From Alphaproteobacteria bacterium (GTDB lineage Bacteria > Pseudomonadota > Alphaproteobacteria > UBA2966), in NCBI GenBank assembly GCA_021296255.1, contig JAGWAU010000002.1, forward strand, positions 1-64,000: 64,000 nt of DNA. The letters are read 5' to 3'. The notes beneath the pieces were generated by a model. The model saw only the letters and a program-made list of their open reading frames with translations. It made no database searches and was not told the DNA's origin. Position numbers and translations under genes: made by a program. Each line of letters begins with the position of its first letter. Within the stretch, counting starts at the first letter, position 1. Below, piece by piece: positions 18,053 to 28,304 of this stretch.

Positions 18053-18939
18053 AGGTCCTTGATCAGCTTGTATAGAGCGGAGTGATCGAGATCGCCCCAC
18101 CCACGGTCCAACAGCTTGTCATATAGCTCCAAATTCAAGTTCAAAGCGGGCAATTCGATCCCGAGAGTGGATGCAAACTCCGTGGCTTCGAACATGTCCT
18201 TCCGCTGGGTCTTCGCGCGGCCGCCAGGTTCGAAGTTGTCGTCGATCATCCGTTTCCCATGCAGCTCCAGAATTCGGGATGTCGCGAATCCTCCTATCAG
18301 GGCATCGCGGACCTTGGCGGGGTCGACACCGGCGGTCTCTGCCAAGACCAAGGCCTCCGACACCGCGCCGATGGTCAAACCGACAATGACTTGATTGACT
18401 GTTTTCGCGACCTGACCCGCGCTGACGTCACCGACGTGACTGATGTTCCGACCGAGGACTTTGAAAATGGGTTCGGCGCGATCAAAGGCTTCCGGGCTGC
18501 CGCCCACCATGATCGACAACGTGGCATCCCGTGCGCCGACGGCACCACCCGAGACGGGGGCATCCACATAGTGGCCGTCGGCATCAGCGACTGTAGACGC
18601 AAATCGCCGCGTGGCCATGATTGCCGTCGTCCCCATGTCGATGACGAGGGCGTCCGCTTGGAGGTCCCCGACGACACCCTGTTCGCCCAGCAAGATCTGT
18701 TGGACCGTGTCCGTATCCGGCAGCATGAGGATTACGGTATCGGCGGCTTTCGCGACTTCACTGGGGCTGCGGGTGGGCCGGAGCCCACTGGCGGATAGTT
18801 CCTTGATCACCACCTGACTTCGGTTGTAGCCAACCACGGTCGCACCGGCTGCGAGGAGGTTTTCCGTCATCGGCCGCCCCATCAGGCCGAGCCCGATGAA
18901 CCCGATGGTCCATCCGTCAAGCGCCGCCATTTGAGACAC
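18016..18939 (-). CDS. 3-hydroxyisobutyrate dehydrogenase-family NAD(P)-dependent oxidoreductase
   Basis: A 307-residue beta-hydroxyacid dehydrogenase of the HIBADH/tartronate semialdehyde reductase family. It shows the dinucleotide loop GFIGLGLMGRPM (residues 12-23), the substrate motif DAPVSGGAVGA, and the catalytic Lys in AGQVAKTVNQ (near residue 178). It oxidises or reduces a small beta-hydroxyacid. The C-terminal 12 or so codons run across the end of the convergent hydrolase gene. Met1 and Met4 are both possible starts. Whether it links functionally to the TPP operon 3.5 kb away is open. Confidence 0.88.
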   Translation of the reverse strand: MSQMAALDGWTIGFIGLGLMGRPMTENLLAAGATVVGYNRSQVVIKELSASGLRPTRSPSEVAKAADTVILMLPDTDTVQQILLGEQGVVGDLQADALVIDMGTTAIMATRRFASTVADADGHYVDAPVSGGAVGARDATLSIMVGGSPEAFDRAEPIFKVLGRNISHVGDVSAGQVAKTVNQVIVGLTIGAVSEALVLAETAGVDPAKVRDALIGGFATSRILELHGKRMIDDNFEPGGRAKTQRKDMFEATEFASTLGIELPALNLNLELYDKLLDRGWGDLDHSALYKLIKDLQKSCSTNSTTA

Positions 18940-18988
18940 CCCTGGTTTCGACGGTCAGGCCTTCACATCTCTTTTCGGTAAGACCGTT

Positions 18989-19387
18989 CTATACCCTCTG
19001 ACAACGCGCGCGAACGCATCGTTCGATCGCAGCGGCGGGGAGCCGTCCGATCTTGAGGCGGTGCCGCAGCATCTCGAGTAACCTGAGTTCCTCGGGCTGA
19101 AGATGTCCGTCCGACGCCGCGATTTCACACGCCAGAACGTAGGCCGTTTCCCGAAGATTGTCGGGCAGATTCTGGTCGATAAACCCGATTACCGTATCGA
19201 GTCCGTTCCCCTCGGCGAGAAGTTCGGCACAGTCCTCCGCCGTGCGCGGCAGTAGTTCCTGGTCGAAATCCTCGAATGCCGGCAACGTCCGGATGATGTC
19301 GCCGATGGTGAATAGTTCCTTGTCTGTCATATCGCTGTCGGCAGCGGACATGATGACCATCGTGTAGATCAGGGCGGCGTGTTCCAT
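18989..19387 (-). CDS. TerB-like tellurite-resistance/DjlA N-domain protein
   Basis: A 132-residue all-helical protein of the TerB-like family. The pattern YTMVIMSAADSDMTDKELFTI near the N-terminus and CEIAASDGHLQPEELRLLEML near the C-terminus are the two repeated acidic helix motifs that form the metal-binding site in TerB proteins. The ATG at 19387 begins the conserved MEHAALIY; the frame is open 19 codons further. It is 74 bases downstream of the helicase stop, on the same strand. Function in tellurite resistance is not implied by this domain alone. Confidence 0.78.
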   Translation of the reverse strand: MEHAALIYTMVIMSAADSDMTDKELFTIGDIIRTLPAFEDFDQELLPRTAEDCAELLAEGNGLDTVIGFIDQNLPDNLRETAYVLACEIAASDGHLQPEELRLLEMLRHRLKIGRLPAAAIERCVRARCQRV

Positions 19388-19461
19388 CCGGGGCTGGCCT
19401 TTTTCGGTGATCTGGGGTGCGCAACATATGGGACCCGATGTCACGACGGCAAGTCCGCCGC

Positions 19462-22221
19462 CTATTCACCTTGTTGGAGAAACGTTCGAGTGACTTTGAT
19501 TGCCTCTGCAAGTCCGACGCGTTCCACCTCGACATCACCCGGAAATGCGTCGAGCAGGCGGGAGGGAGTCATCCGATCAAGCAGAACGAACACGCCACGG
19601 TCCGTGGTACGCCGGATCAGCCGGCCATAGGCCTGTTTCAATCGAAGGCGCGTGATCATGTCGTCGTAACGATTCCCGCCGAACATCGAACGGCGAGCCT
19701 TATGGAGGATGTCTGGACGTGGCCAGGGAATACGGTCGAAAACGATGAGCCGCAGGCTGTCTCCTGGTACGTCCACGCCGTCACGCACTGCGTCGGTTCC
19801 TAGCAGACATGAATCGGTTTCGGTCCGGAAAATATCAACCAATGTCGATGTATCGATCGCGTCAACATGTTGGGCGTACAGCTGTAGGCCCGCTGTCTCG
19901 AGCGGCTCGGCGATCCTCCGGTGAACTTGGCGAAGCCGGGCGATAGCCGTGAACAGACCAAGGGCGCCGCCTTCGGACGCCCGGAACAGTTCGCGATATG
20001 CAGCTGCCACCCTATCGGGATCTTCCCGCCGCAGGTCGGAGACGATCAGTACGCGCGTTTGCAGGCGATAATCGAACGGCGACGACACGCTGCTTCGTCG
20101 TGCCGGAAGGGCGAGATGCTGGGCGCCCGTCCGGATCTCCGCAGCCATCCAGTTTTCATCATCGTCGACGCTCCGGTCCCGCAGGCTGGCCGACGTTATG
20201 ATGGCCCCGTGGGCTCGGCTCAACACCGATTCGGCGAAGGGGATCGTGGGATCCAGCCAATGCCGGTGCATGCCGATGTCAACCACCCTGCCGTCCGTTC
20301 GACTGACCTCGAACCAGTCGACGAAAGCCTCGGGCGGGATTCCATCGATATCGTCCAGCATGGCCGCCCACATGCGTACCGTGTCGGCTCGTCTGTTCAG
20401 GCCGTTACAGGCAGCTTCGATGCGCAAACGCACGGACGGGTTCAACTCCCCGGCCTCGGCATCGAGACGCTCGGCAAGAAAGCGGCCAAGGGATGTCAGC
20501 GGTTCGACGAGCGCTCGTAGGGCCGCGCCAGCGTCCCCCGCCGCGTCGGTCAGTGTTTTCCCGGGGTGAGACGTGTCGGCCTCAAGGCTATATCCAAGCT
20601 CGGCGTTCGACTGCCGCGCTTCTACGTGTTCGCGTACACCGACGAAAAACGTCTCCAAGGGTCCGCGAGGCTGGTTCTGCTCGACCCGGCCGAGCCATCC
20701 GGTACCCGGCAACGCGACTGCGGCACGAACGGCTGTCGACAGCATCTTCTCGCCCGACTCGTGCTCCGCGACAAGATCAGCCACCCGGCGCTCAAGACCT
20801 CGGGCACGGCGGCGGCGCCTGCCTTCGGCTCCTCGAATCCAGTGCCTCAATTCCGCCGCTTCCAGTCCGCTCAAATGGGCAGAGAAGGCATTGTCCGCCG
20901 CATCGAACAGGTGATGTCCTTCGTCGAATACGTAGCGAGTCGGGGATTCGCGATCGTCTCCCATCGTCGCCGCCCGAACGATCACCAGGGCATGATTGGC
21001 GATCACCAAGTCCGCGCGCCATGACTTCCGCTGCGCGACCTCGATGAAACAGCGCTGATAATGGGGACACGCGGAATAGACGCATTCACCTCGGCGATCG
21101 GTCAGCCCGATCGTGTGTTTGGGGCCAAGCAGATGGTTCAGCCAAGCGGGAAAGTCACCGCCCATCATGTCACCGTCGCGCGTGGACAGAGCCCAGCGTG
21201 CCATGAGGCCGAGAGCGACGCCGCCGCCCCCGAGGCCCGCCCGGCTCGCGTCCTCCTCGAAGTTGAGAAGGCAGAGGTAATTCTCCCGTCCTTTACGGAC
21301 AACGGCCTTTGCCGTTTTCTCCGCATGATCCGGAAACAGGCGGTCCAGTTCCTGGTCTATCTGACGTTGAAGGTTCTTGGTGTAGGTCGAAAGCCAGACC
21401 GTGCCGTCGTTGCGACGTGCCCAGATTCCTGCCGGGGATATATATCCAAGGGTTTTGCCGACCCCGGTCCCCGCTTCGGCGAGTACGACATTGGGTTCGC
21501 CAACCGACTCCGGTGGTGCGAAAGCCGGCGTAACCGATCGCGTGTAGGTCCGCTGTTGGGGGCGCGCCTCGGCGCCATCTCCCAGAAGGCGTTTGAGTTC
21601 GATCTCAGCCTCGTCGGCCGAGACAGGAGCATGGCCAGGTGGAGGCGGCGGTGTGCGCTCGTCCCAATCAGGTAGCTGTTCCCAGATGGCCAGACCCTGG
21701 CGTACGGCGCTCGGGCCGACATCAGCCTCGTCAATCCTCAAGGCCGCAAGTACGCATGGCGCCCAGAACCAGCCCGAAGCCGCAAGGCCTCGGGCCGATG
21801 AAGCCAGTTGGGCATCGTTGCCCAGGTTCGCGAGCTCTGCCAGGAGGTTGCTCGTCGCCCGAAGCAGTGTCACGGCCGCTTCCTCCAATGCGTTGGGCGT
21901 CGGCAGATTCAGGGACTTTGCAATGCCGGCCGGTGTAGGCAGGCAGAACTGGGCGGGGCGAACGAACGCGAATAGCTCGAGGACGTCCAGAGCTTCGAAA
22001 CGCTGGACGGAGAGACGTCGCGCGATACCCGGCCGATAGCAGACGATGGCGCGCTCTTCGGTGATCCGCCTCGCCGCGTTCTCGATACTGAGTTCCGTGA
22101 TCTCGCCATCCGGGGTAAGCCAAACCGTGCGGCTCAGGCCCGCGACCACGATGGGACACCGCGGAACCGTATCCGGGTCGTTGGCAATCGACAGGTGAGA
22201 ATTGTCGGCCTTGAGCGCCAT
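19462..22221 (-). CDS. DinG/XPD-like superfamily 2 DNA helicase with iron-sulfur cluster
   Basis: A 919-residue ATP-dependent 5'-3' helicase of the DinG/Rad3 type. About 200 N-terminal residues precede the motor and are not assignable. Walker A is EAGTGVGKT (near 247-255). Iron-sulfur ligands are likely the Cys in YLCLLNFEE and the CVYSACPHYQRC group, and the Walker B box is DEGHH. Helicase motifs V and VI near the C-terminus include GTDAVRDGVDVPGDSL and QAYGRLIRR. Such proteins unwind DNA or R-loops during repair. It starts at ATG 22221, divergent from the lysyl-tRNA synthetase gene. Confidence 0.93.
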   Translation of the reverse strand: MALKADNSHLSIANDPDTVPRCPIVVAGLSRTVWLTPDGEITELSIENAARRITEERAIVCYRPGIARRLSVQRFEALDVLELFAFVRPAQFCLPTPAGIAKSLNLPTPNALEEAAVTLLRATSNLLAELANLGNDAQLASSARGLAASGWFWAPCVLAALRIDEADVGPSAVRQGLAIWEQLPDWDERTPPPPPGHAPVSADEAEIELKRLLGDGAEARPQQRTYTRSVTPAFAPPESVGEPNVVLAEAGTGVGKTLGYISPAGIWARRNDGTVWLSTYTKNLQRQIDQELDRLFPDHAEKTAKAVVRKGRENYLCLLNFEEDASRAGLGGGGVALGLMARWALSTRDGDMMGGDFPAWLNHLLGPKHTIGLTDRRGECVYSACPHYQRCFIEVAQRKSWRADLVIANHALVIVRAATMGDDRESPTRYVFDEGHHLFDAADNAFSAHLSGLEAAELRHWIRGAEGRRRRRARGLERRVADLVAEHESGEKMLSTAVRAAVALPGTGWLGRVEQNQPRGPLETFFVGVREHVEARQSNAELGYSLEADTSHPGKTLTDAAGDAGAALRALVEPLTSLGRFLAERLDAEAGELNPSVRLRIEAACNGLNRRADTVRMWAAMLDDIDGIPPEAFVDWFEVSRTDGRVVDIGMHRHWLDPTIPFAESVLSRAHGAIITSASLRDRSVDDDENWMAAEIRTGAQHLALPARRSSVSSPFDYRLQTRVLIVSDLRREDPDRVAAAYRELFRASEGGALGLFTAIARLRQVHRRIAEPLETAGLQLYAQHVDAIDTSTLVDIFRTETDSCLLGTDAVRDGVDVPGDSLRLIVFDRIPWPRPDILHKARRSMFGGNRYDDMITRLRLKQAYGRLIRRTTDRGVFVLLDRMTPSRLLDAFPGDVEVERVGLAEAIKVTRTFLQQGE

Positions 22222-22266
22222 GATGCCAGTATATCGAGCGGTCTATCGGGTCACTACGCGATGCCA

Positions 22267-22295
22267 TTGACCGTATTTCTGCTTCCGCCTAGGTT
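22267..22295 (+). promoter_or_regulatory. promoter candidate for the lysyl-tRNA synthetase gene
   Basis: TTGACC (22267-22272, five of six -35 positions) and TAGGTT (22290-22295, three of six -10 positions) are 17 bases apart, ending 42 bases before the start codon in the divergent region. The -10 match is weak. Confidence 0.35.
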
Positions 22296-22336
22296 CGACC
22301 CCTCACCAAGAGTTTCGGATTTCGGACACGCGATCG

Positions 22337-23959
22337 ATGGTTTCTGATCGTCATTTGGCGCTCGATAGCAAGGCATGGCCGTTCGTTGAGGCGGGCAGGC
22401 TTCTTGACCGCCTTGAAGCACGTCCCAATCCCAAAGGTTATGTCCTGTTCGAAACCGGCTACGGTCCCTCGGGGCTGCCCCACATCGGCACCTTCGGCGA
22501 GGTCGCGAGAACCACGATGGTACGGAACGCGTTCTCGCTGCTCAGTGAAGCACCGTCTCGCCTGTTCGCATTCTCCGACGATATGGATGGCCTGCGGAAA
22601 GTGCCGGACAACATCCCAAACCAGAAAATGGTTGCCGAGCACCTGGGAAAGCCGCTAACGAGCGTACCGGATCCCTTCGGGACGCACGAAAGCTTCGGCC
22701 ATCACAACAACGCGCGCCTGCAAGCGTTTCTCGACGACTTTCGGTTCGACTATGAATTTGTCTCGGCGACCGAATGCTACCGATCCGGCAGGTTCGACGA
22801 GATACTGATTCGCGTTCTCGAGCACTTCGACGAGATCGTCGATGTTGTCTTGCCCGCGCTGGGGCCCGAGCGCCGCGCGACGTACAGTCCTTTCCTGCCG
22901 TTGTGCCTGGATACCGGTCGGGTGCTGCAGGTTCCGATCGAACACCGCGATGGCGACGCGGGAACGGTAGCGTACCGAAACGAGAAAGGGCGCCTCGTCG
23001 AGGTTCCCGTGACGGGCGGTCACTGCAAGCTTCAGTGGCGGGTGGACTGGGCGATGCGCTGGGTGGCGCTCGATGTCGACTACGAAATGTCGGGCAAGGA
23101 TTTGATCGACTCGGTCAAGCTGTCGAGCCGGATTTGTCGAATCCTCGACGGTGCGCCGCCGGAAGGCTTCACCTACGAGCTCTTTCTCGACGAGAACGCA
23201 GAGAAGATCTCAAAGTCCCGAGGAAACGGGCTCGCCATCAAGGAGTGGCTCCACTATGCGGCGCCTGAGAGTCTCTCGCTCTACATGTATCAGTCACCTC
23301 GCAAGGCGAAGCGCCTGTACTTCGACGTGATCCCCAGGGCCGTTGACGACTACCTCGACCAGCTGCGGAAGTTTCCCGATCAAACTCAAGAGGAGCGGTA
23401 CGCGAATCCGGTTTTTCATATCCACAACGGTCGGCCGCCGGGAGAAACCGTTCCCATCACCTTCGCCATGCTTCTCAATCTGGCGAGTGCGTGCAACGCC
23501 GGGGATAAGTCGGTGTTGTGGGGTTTCATCGGCAACTACGCGGAGGACGTAAGTCCGGAAACTCATCCGATCCTTGATTCGCTCGTCGGATTTGCACTCG
23601 CCTACTACGAAGGTTTCGTGAAGCCGACCAAGCGCTATCGCCCGCCCAACGACCAGGAGCGAACGGCCTTGGAAGACCTCGCGACCTCGCTGACGGCGTT
23701 CCCGGACGGCACCGGCCCGGAAGCCATCCAGTACGAGGTGTACGAAGTCGGCAAGCGCCATGGATTTGAGAATCTTCGGGACTGGTTTGGGGCGCTTTAC
23801 GAGATTTTGTTTGGTCAATCCCAGGGTCCGCGGATGGGATCATTCATCGCGCTCTACGGCATCGACGAGACGGTTGCTCTCGTGCGGCGTGCCTTGGCGG
23901 TCAAGGATCTTTCGGAGTCCGGTGATGGTATGGCTGCCGAGCAAGGCCAGGTGAAATAG
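22337..23959 (+). CDS. lysK: lysyl-tRNA synthetase, class I
   Basis: Charges tRNA-Lys using the class I (Rossmann) fold found in archaea, many alphaproteobacteria and spirochaetes, in place of the usual class II LysS. It has 540 residues, the usual length. The HIGH-type signature is [10 protein letters not shown] (near residue 48) and the KMSKS-type signature is KISKSRGNG (near residue 295). The middle [15 protein letters not shown] segment is typical of this family. The C-terminal helical part binds the anticodon. It ends 29 bases before the convergent aminotransferase gene. Confidence 0.96.
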   Translation: MVSDRHLALDSKAWPFVEAGRLLDRLEARPNPKGYVLFETGYGPSGLPHIGTFGEVARTTMVRNAFSLLSEAPSRLFAFSDDMDGLRKVPDNIPNQKMVAEHLGKPLTSVPDPFGTHESFGHHNNARLQAFLDDFRFDYEFVSATECYRSGRFDEILIRVLEHFDEIVDVVLPALGPERRATYSPFLPLCLDTGRVLQVPIEHRDGDAGTVAYRNEKGRLVEVPVTGGHCKLQWRVDWAMRWVALDVDYEMSGKDLIDSVKLSSRICRILDGAPPEGFTYELFLDENAEKISKSRGNGLAIKEWLHYAAPESLSLYMYQSPRKAKRLYFDVIPRAVDDYLDQLRKFPDQTQEERYANPVFHIHNGRPPGETVPITFAMLLNLASACNAGDKSVLWGFIGNYAEDVSPETHPILDSLVGFALAYYEGFVKPTKRYRPPNDQERTALEDLATSLTAFPDGTGPEAIQYEVYEVGKRHGFENLRDWFGALYEILFGQSQGPRMGSFIALYGIDETVALVRRALAVKDLSESGDGMAAEQGQVK

Positions 23960-23988
23960 TGCTTCGCCGTGAGCGACCCGGTATGCTG

Positions 23989-24834
23989 TTAGAACACGCT
24001 GGTGGATTTCGCGAACTCGAAATAGAGGTCGTGAGCCATGGTCGCGATGGGACCGGGCTGCAGGTCGCGGTCCTCCACCTGCGTGACCGGCATGACCTTG
24101 CCGTAGTTGCCCGTACTGAATACCTCGTTGGCGGTCATCACGTCGTCCCAGGTCGTCGTGCGTTCTTCGACGTGCACACCGTTGTCCGCAAGGAGATCCA
24201 TCACGCGCCTTCGTGTCACCCCGGCAAGAAAGGTACCGTTGTCGACCGGTGTCGAGACCACACCATCTTTTGCGATCCAAATGTTCGCCGTGGCGAACTC
24301 GGCGATGTTGTTGCTTGGATCCCGGATGATGGCGTTGTCGAAGCCACGGTCTGCCGCCTCACGCAACGCACGCTGTGAGTTCGGATAGAGGCAAGAAGCC
24401 TTGGCGTCCGTCGGCGCCATGTCCCTAGCAGGGCGCCTGTAGCTCGACAAACAGGCTTTGACGCCCGTGAAGCCCGGCAGGGGACTGTCGTAGACGGCAA
24501 GAACGAATTTCGTGCTGTCGGGTTCGGGAAGAACGAACCCCTCCGTCGCGTAGAACATGGGTCGGATGTACAGCTCGGCGTCCCTTGGGCACTTACGCAC
24601 CGCCTCTCGACACAATTCTGCGACCTCTTCGGCGTCCAACGTCGGATCCAAGCCCATGGCGACGGCCGAATGCACGAGGCGGACGCAGTGGGGTTCAAGG
24701 TCGGGCACCAGACCCTGAAATGCCCGGGCGCCGTCGAACGCGACAGATGACATCCAGAAAGCATGATCCATGGGGCCCGTGAGCTTGGGATTCTCGTCCG
24801 TCCACTTGCCGTCCGCGTAATAGATACCGGCCAT
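23989..24834 (-). CDS. class IV PLP aminotransferase, branched-chain-type
   Basis: A 281-residue fold-type IV PLP enzyme close to branched-chain amino acid aminotransferase (IlvE). The PLP lysine is in TDAKASCLYPN, and the following SQRALREAADRGFDNAIIRD block is the usual family core, with NIAEFATANIWIAKDG after it and TGNYGKVMPVT near the C-terminus. The start at ATG 24834 (MAGIYYADGKW) has AAAGGAG at good spacing; 20 upstream codons in frame are not conserved. A D-amino acid or 4-amino-4-deoxychorismate role is less likely but not excluded. Confidence 0.87.
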   Translation of the reverse strand: MAGIYYADGKWTDENPKLTGPMDHAFWMSSVAFDGARAFQGLVPDLEPHCVRLVHSAVAMGLDPTLDAEEVAELCREAVRKCPRDAELYIRPMFYATEGFVLPEPDSTKFVLAVYDSPLPGFTGVKACLSSYRRPARDMAPTDAKASCLYPNSQRALREAADRGFDNAIIRDPSNNIAEFATANIWIAKDGVVSTPVDNGTFLAGVTRRRVMDLLADNGVHVEERTTTWDDVMTANEVFSTGNYGKVMPVTQVEDRDLQPGPIATMAHDLYFEFAKSTSVF

Positions 24835-25044
24835 AGCTCCTTTCCCGCCCGAAATGATGTTGAAGCGATCAACAACAGGTCTCGGTCGCAGCATATCCTC
24901 GAACTTGCGATTGTCCAGAAGTCACCCACCTCTCCATGACCGCTTTAGCGGCAACCATGTCGTGGTGAACGGGCGTTTTTCCCCACATATGGTGTGAATT
25001 GAAAGATCCGGATGCCCGGTACATGCGGTACAGTGTCCTAACTC

Positions 25045-26103
25045 GTGGCTGAACTCTTCAACATCGCCGCGCCGTTCTTGCGCCGCCTTGATCCCGAGAC
25101 GGCGCATCGTCTCACGATCGCGGGCCTGCGCATGCTCCCGCCACGTCGAGCAAGGGTCGTTGATCCGCCATCTCTTAAGACATGCGTCCTGGACCGGGAC
25201 TTCCCCAACCCCGTGGGCTTGGCCGCTGGCTTCGACAAGCATGCGGAGGTGCCCGATGCGATGCTGGCATTGGGGTTCGGCTTCGTTGAAGTCGGAAGCG
25301 TAACGCCACGCCCTCAACCCGGAAATGCCCGTCCCCGCGTGTTCCGTCTGGACGAAGACCGTGCGGTCATCAACCGCTACGGGTTCAACAGCGAAGGCTT
25401 GGCCGCCGTCGCGAACCGATTGCGCGCGCGCATGAGTCGGTCCGGAATCATCGGTGTCAACCTTGGGGCGAACAAGGAGAGCGATGACCCGTTCGCAGAT
25501 TACGTCGAGGGCATCGAGGAACTGGAAGGACTCGCCGCCTACTTCGTCGTCAACGTATCGTCTCCCAATACGCCGGGACTACGGTCGTTGCAGGCACGCG
25601 ACTCTCTCGAAGCCTTGCTCGGACGTGTTTTGCGAGTCCGTAGCGACGAAAGCCAGCGGGTTCCGCTGTTCGTGAAAATTGCCCCCGATTTGTCGAACGA
25701 AGAATACGGTGGAGTCGCGGATGTCGTTCTATCCCACGGAGTCGACGGCTTGATTATCAGTAATACGACGGTCGATCGCCCGCCGTTGCTGGGTGCCCAT
25801 CGGAAAGAGAGCGGCGGTCTCAGCGGCGTGCCTCTCTTTGAACCGTCGACGCGTCTCCTTTCCGAGATGTATCGGCTGACGGAGGGGCGGCTCGTTCTCA
25901 TTGGCGCGGGGGGCATCGCATCGGGAAGAGATGCCTATGAAAAGATCAAGGCCGGTGCGAGCTTGGTGCAGATCTACACGGCCCTGGTGTTCGAGGGTCC
26001 CCGGCTGATCGACAAGATAAAGCGGGAGCTGGCGGAGCTCCTGTCCGCCGACGGCTACGACAACGTCTCGCAGGCGGTTGGCGTCGATGTCGGAAATCGC
26101 TAG
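25045..26103 (+). CDS. pyrD: dihydroorotate dehydrogenase, quinone-linked (class 2)
   Basis: FMN enzyme at the inner membrane that oxidises dihydroorotate to orotate in pyrimidine synthesis and passes electrons to quinone. The class 2 form is indicated by the N-terminal amphipathic helix (FNIAAPFLRRLDPETAH) and by the Ser base in NVSSPNTPGLR. FMN-phosphate motifs are GAGGIASGRDAYEKIKAGAS and VQIYTALVFEGP. It starts at GTG 25045, with 352 residues. The 210 bases between it and the divergent aminotransferase gene hold only leader sequence, with no clear promoter. Confidence 0.96.
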   Translation: MAELFNIAAPFLRRLDPETAHRLTIAGLRMLPPRRARVVDPPSLKTCVLDRDFPNPVGLAAGFDKHAEVPDAMLALGFGFVEVGSVTPRPQPGNARPRVFRLDEDRAVINRYGFNSEGLAAVANRLRARMSRSGIIGVNLGANKESDDPFADYVEGIEELEGLAAYFVVNVSSPNTPGLRSLQARDSLEALLGRVLRVRSDESQRVPLFVKIAPDLSNEEYGGVADVVLSHGVDGLIISNTTVDRPPLLGAHRKESGGLSGVPLFEPSTRLLSEMYRLTEGRLVLIGAGGIASGRDAYEKIKAGASLVQIYTALVFEGPRLIDKIKRELAELLSADGYDNVSQAVGVDVGNR

Positions 26104-26209
26104 AACGTGCGCAGATCGATCTCGATGTGGAGTTCGCCGAAGGGATCTGTTCGGGAAGCTGGGTCCAGCAGCAACGCGGCTTGAGCGTTACAACATTTGC
26201 GGAGTGCCG

Positions 26210-27082
26210 ATGACGGTTCCCATCCTGGAAGGTGTGTCGTCCTTTGCGTCGTGGTATGACGCCATGATTCTCGACTTGTGGGGCCTCATGCACCACGCCG
26301 TGGCGCAGTATCCCGGCGATCCGGAATGCCTGGACCGTCTTCGCGGTGATGGAACGCGCGTTCTGCTGTAGTCCAACGCGCCGCGGCCCAGCGACGAAGT
26401 CGTCAAGCGGCTTTGGGAAATGGGAATCCGAGATGACCAGTACGAACGCGTGATTACTTCGGGCGACATTACCCGTGACGCGTTGACGAGACGCTACGAC
26501 GACTGGCACGCCGCACTCGGCGACCGTTGTTGGCTGATCGGGCCGGAACGGGATTGGGGCTTGGTCGAGGGATTGACGCTCGAGCTTGTGGACAGTGTCG
26601 AGAATGCCGACTTCATGCTCAACACGGGGCTTTTTGACGACGAGACAGAAGGGTTGGCGGATTACGCTGGCCGACTGGAAACAGCGTCGGCGCGGTCTCT
26701 TCCCATGGTGTGCGCAAATCCGGATCTTGCTGTCATGCGGGGTGATAGGACGGTGCTCTGCGCTGGCTCCCTCGCCAGGGCGTATGAGGAACTTGGGGGG
26801 GATGTGCGCTACCACGGCAAGCCGCACATGCGGCCATACCAATTTTGCTTCGAGGTGTTGAACGGGATTCCCAGAGATCGAATCTTGGCCGCTGGCGATT
26901 CGCTTCGTACCGATATCGCCGGCGCGAACGCCGCCGGCATTGATGGCATATTCGTCATGGGTGGCCTCCACGCCGAGGATCTTCTGGGCGGAGGGCAAGG
27001 AGATCCCGCCGGCGTGTTGCAAAGGATGGTGGATGAGTCGGGACACCGTCCGATAGGAGCCGTACACCGTTTCAACTGGTAG
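26210..27082 (+). pseudogene. HAD-superfamily class IIA hydrolase gene interrupted by an amber codon
   Basis: A single frame from ATG 26210 to 27082 encodes about 290 codons of a HAD IIA hydrolase (TIGR01459-like group) but carries TAG at 26369-26371. Before the stop the product has the nucleophile segment MILDLWGLMHH. Immediately after it reads SNAPRPSDEVVKRLWEMG, the conserved motif II region, where relatives have LLLSNAPRP; a TTG or CTG codon changed to TAG would explain it. The rest is intact: KPHMRPYQFCFEVL and the acidic motif AAGDSLRTDIAGANAAG. No restart codon with a good ribosome site follows directly, so the product is likely inactive, unless this is a sequencing error or suppressed stop. 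Confidence 0.82.
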
Positions 27083-27173
27083 CGACACCACGGGATGCGG
27101 ACTTGTCCCGAGTCTTTCGCTCGGCCATAGCTGATTTACGGAGGGCGCCGGCCGGAATTTCGATGAACGGGAG

Positions 27174-28304
27174 TCAGGCCTGATGTTCCTTGGCCAGATA
27201 CTCCTCGGATTGCATCTCCATGAGGCGAGAGGCCGCGCGTTCGAATTCAGAGGTGCCGTCACCTTCGGTGTATAGCTGGTCGGGCGCGCCCTCGGCGCTG
27301 CAGATCAGATTGACTCCGTGATCGTAGAGCACGTCGATCAGGTTGATGAACCGTTTGGCTTCGTTCCGGTAGTTGGCTTTCATCACGGGAATATCCGACA
27401 GGAACACCGTGTGGAACTGGCGGGCGATCTCGATATAGTCCGCGGCTCCCAAGGGTTGGCGGCACAGGTTGTCGAAAGTGAAGCGCGCAATACCTGCCGC
27501 GGCCACCGGAACGGCTGTGGTTCGACCTTGCACCTCCAGGATCTGCGATGCCGTGACCGCGCCGTCCGCGAGGTTGGCGAACGCCTCGTCGAGCCGCGCG
27601 TCCGTGTCGCCGTCGAGCGGCGAGAAATAGACGGGCATGGTTTTCAGCCGCGACAGACGATAGTCCCGGGCGCTGTGCAAGGCCAGTATCTCGATCTGAG
27701 ATTTGAGCAGGTCGATGAAGGGCAGGAAGAGTTCGCGGTTCAAGCCTCCCTGATAAAGATCGTCCGGCGCACGATTGGACGTCGTCACAACCACTACGCC
27801 GCGATCAAAGAGCTCGGAGAACAACCGGCTCAGAATCATCGCGTCGGCGGGGTCGTGAACCTGAAATTCGTCAAAACACAGGAGGACGGCTTCATCCGCG
27901 ATATCCGTAGCGACGGGCGGAATCGGATCCGCCTTGGCCTTACCTTCCTTGATCCGTCGGCGGTGGGCGTGGATGCGCGCATGCACGTCGAGCATGAACG
28001 CATGAAAATGGACCCGGCGCTTTCTCTTCACCGGCGCGCCGTCGAAAAACAGGTCCATGAGCGCGGACTTCCCGCGCCCCACGGCGCCGAAAATGTACAG
28101 CCCCTGCCGAACGTCTTCCTGTTGACGGAGGCCCAGCCGTTCCGCCCAGCTCCTCCGTTTCGATGGAACATAGTGAACCAGGCGGTTGCTCAGGATCTGA
28201 AGCATCTCGGCAGCGAGCTCTTGTGCGGGATCGCGCTGCCACGTCCCATCGCGAACGAGCGCGCGATAGGCAGCCATGACGCCGGGAGAGGACTGATCGC
28301 GCAT
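27174..28304 (-). CDS. zapE: cell division protein ZapE (AFG1-like ATPase)
   Basis: AFG1/ZapE-family AAA+-type ATPase linked in E. coli to FtsZ ring stability under stress. The 376-residue protein has Walker A GAVGRGKSAL (residues 73-82), the RVHFHAFMLDVH block, Walker B VLLCFDEFQVHDPADA and sensor segment VVVTTSNRAPDDLY. The C-terminal RFINLIDVLYDHGVNL is typical of the family. It sits 122 bases downstream of sdhB, and placement next to the succinate dehydrogenase and TCA genes is common in proteobacteria. Confidence 0.94.
   Translation of the reverse strand: MRDQSSPGVMAAYRALVRDGTWQRDPAQELAAEMLQILSNRLVHYVPSKRRSWAERLGLRQQEDVRQGLYIFGAVGRGKSALMDLFFDGAPVKRKRRVHFHAFMLDVHARIHAHRRRIKEGKAKADPIPPVATDIADEAVLLCFDEFQVHDPADAMILSRLFSELFDRGVVVVTTSNRAPDDLYQGGLNRELFLPFIDLLKSQIEILALHSARDYRLSRLKTMPVYFSPLDGDTDARLDEAFANLADGAVTASQILEVQGRTTAVPVAAAGIARFTFDNLCRQPLGAADYIEIARQFHTVFLSDIPVMKANYRNEAKRFINLIDVLYDHGVNLICSAEGAPDQLYTEGDGTSEFERAASRLMEMQSEEYLAKEHQA

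Noticed and set aside
26369-26371. Reading the amber codon in the HAD gene as pyrrolysine
   Set aside because: Relatives have Leu here, the position is not an active site, and pyrrolysine use is known only in methylamine methyltransferases and a few other cases. A nonsense change or sequence error is simpler.
27089-27125. CGGGA...TCCCG hairpin downstream of the HAD gene as a terminator
   Set aside because: The stem is only five pairs with a ten-base loop and the following T-run is three bases, too weak to call.
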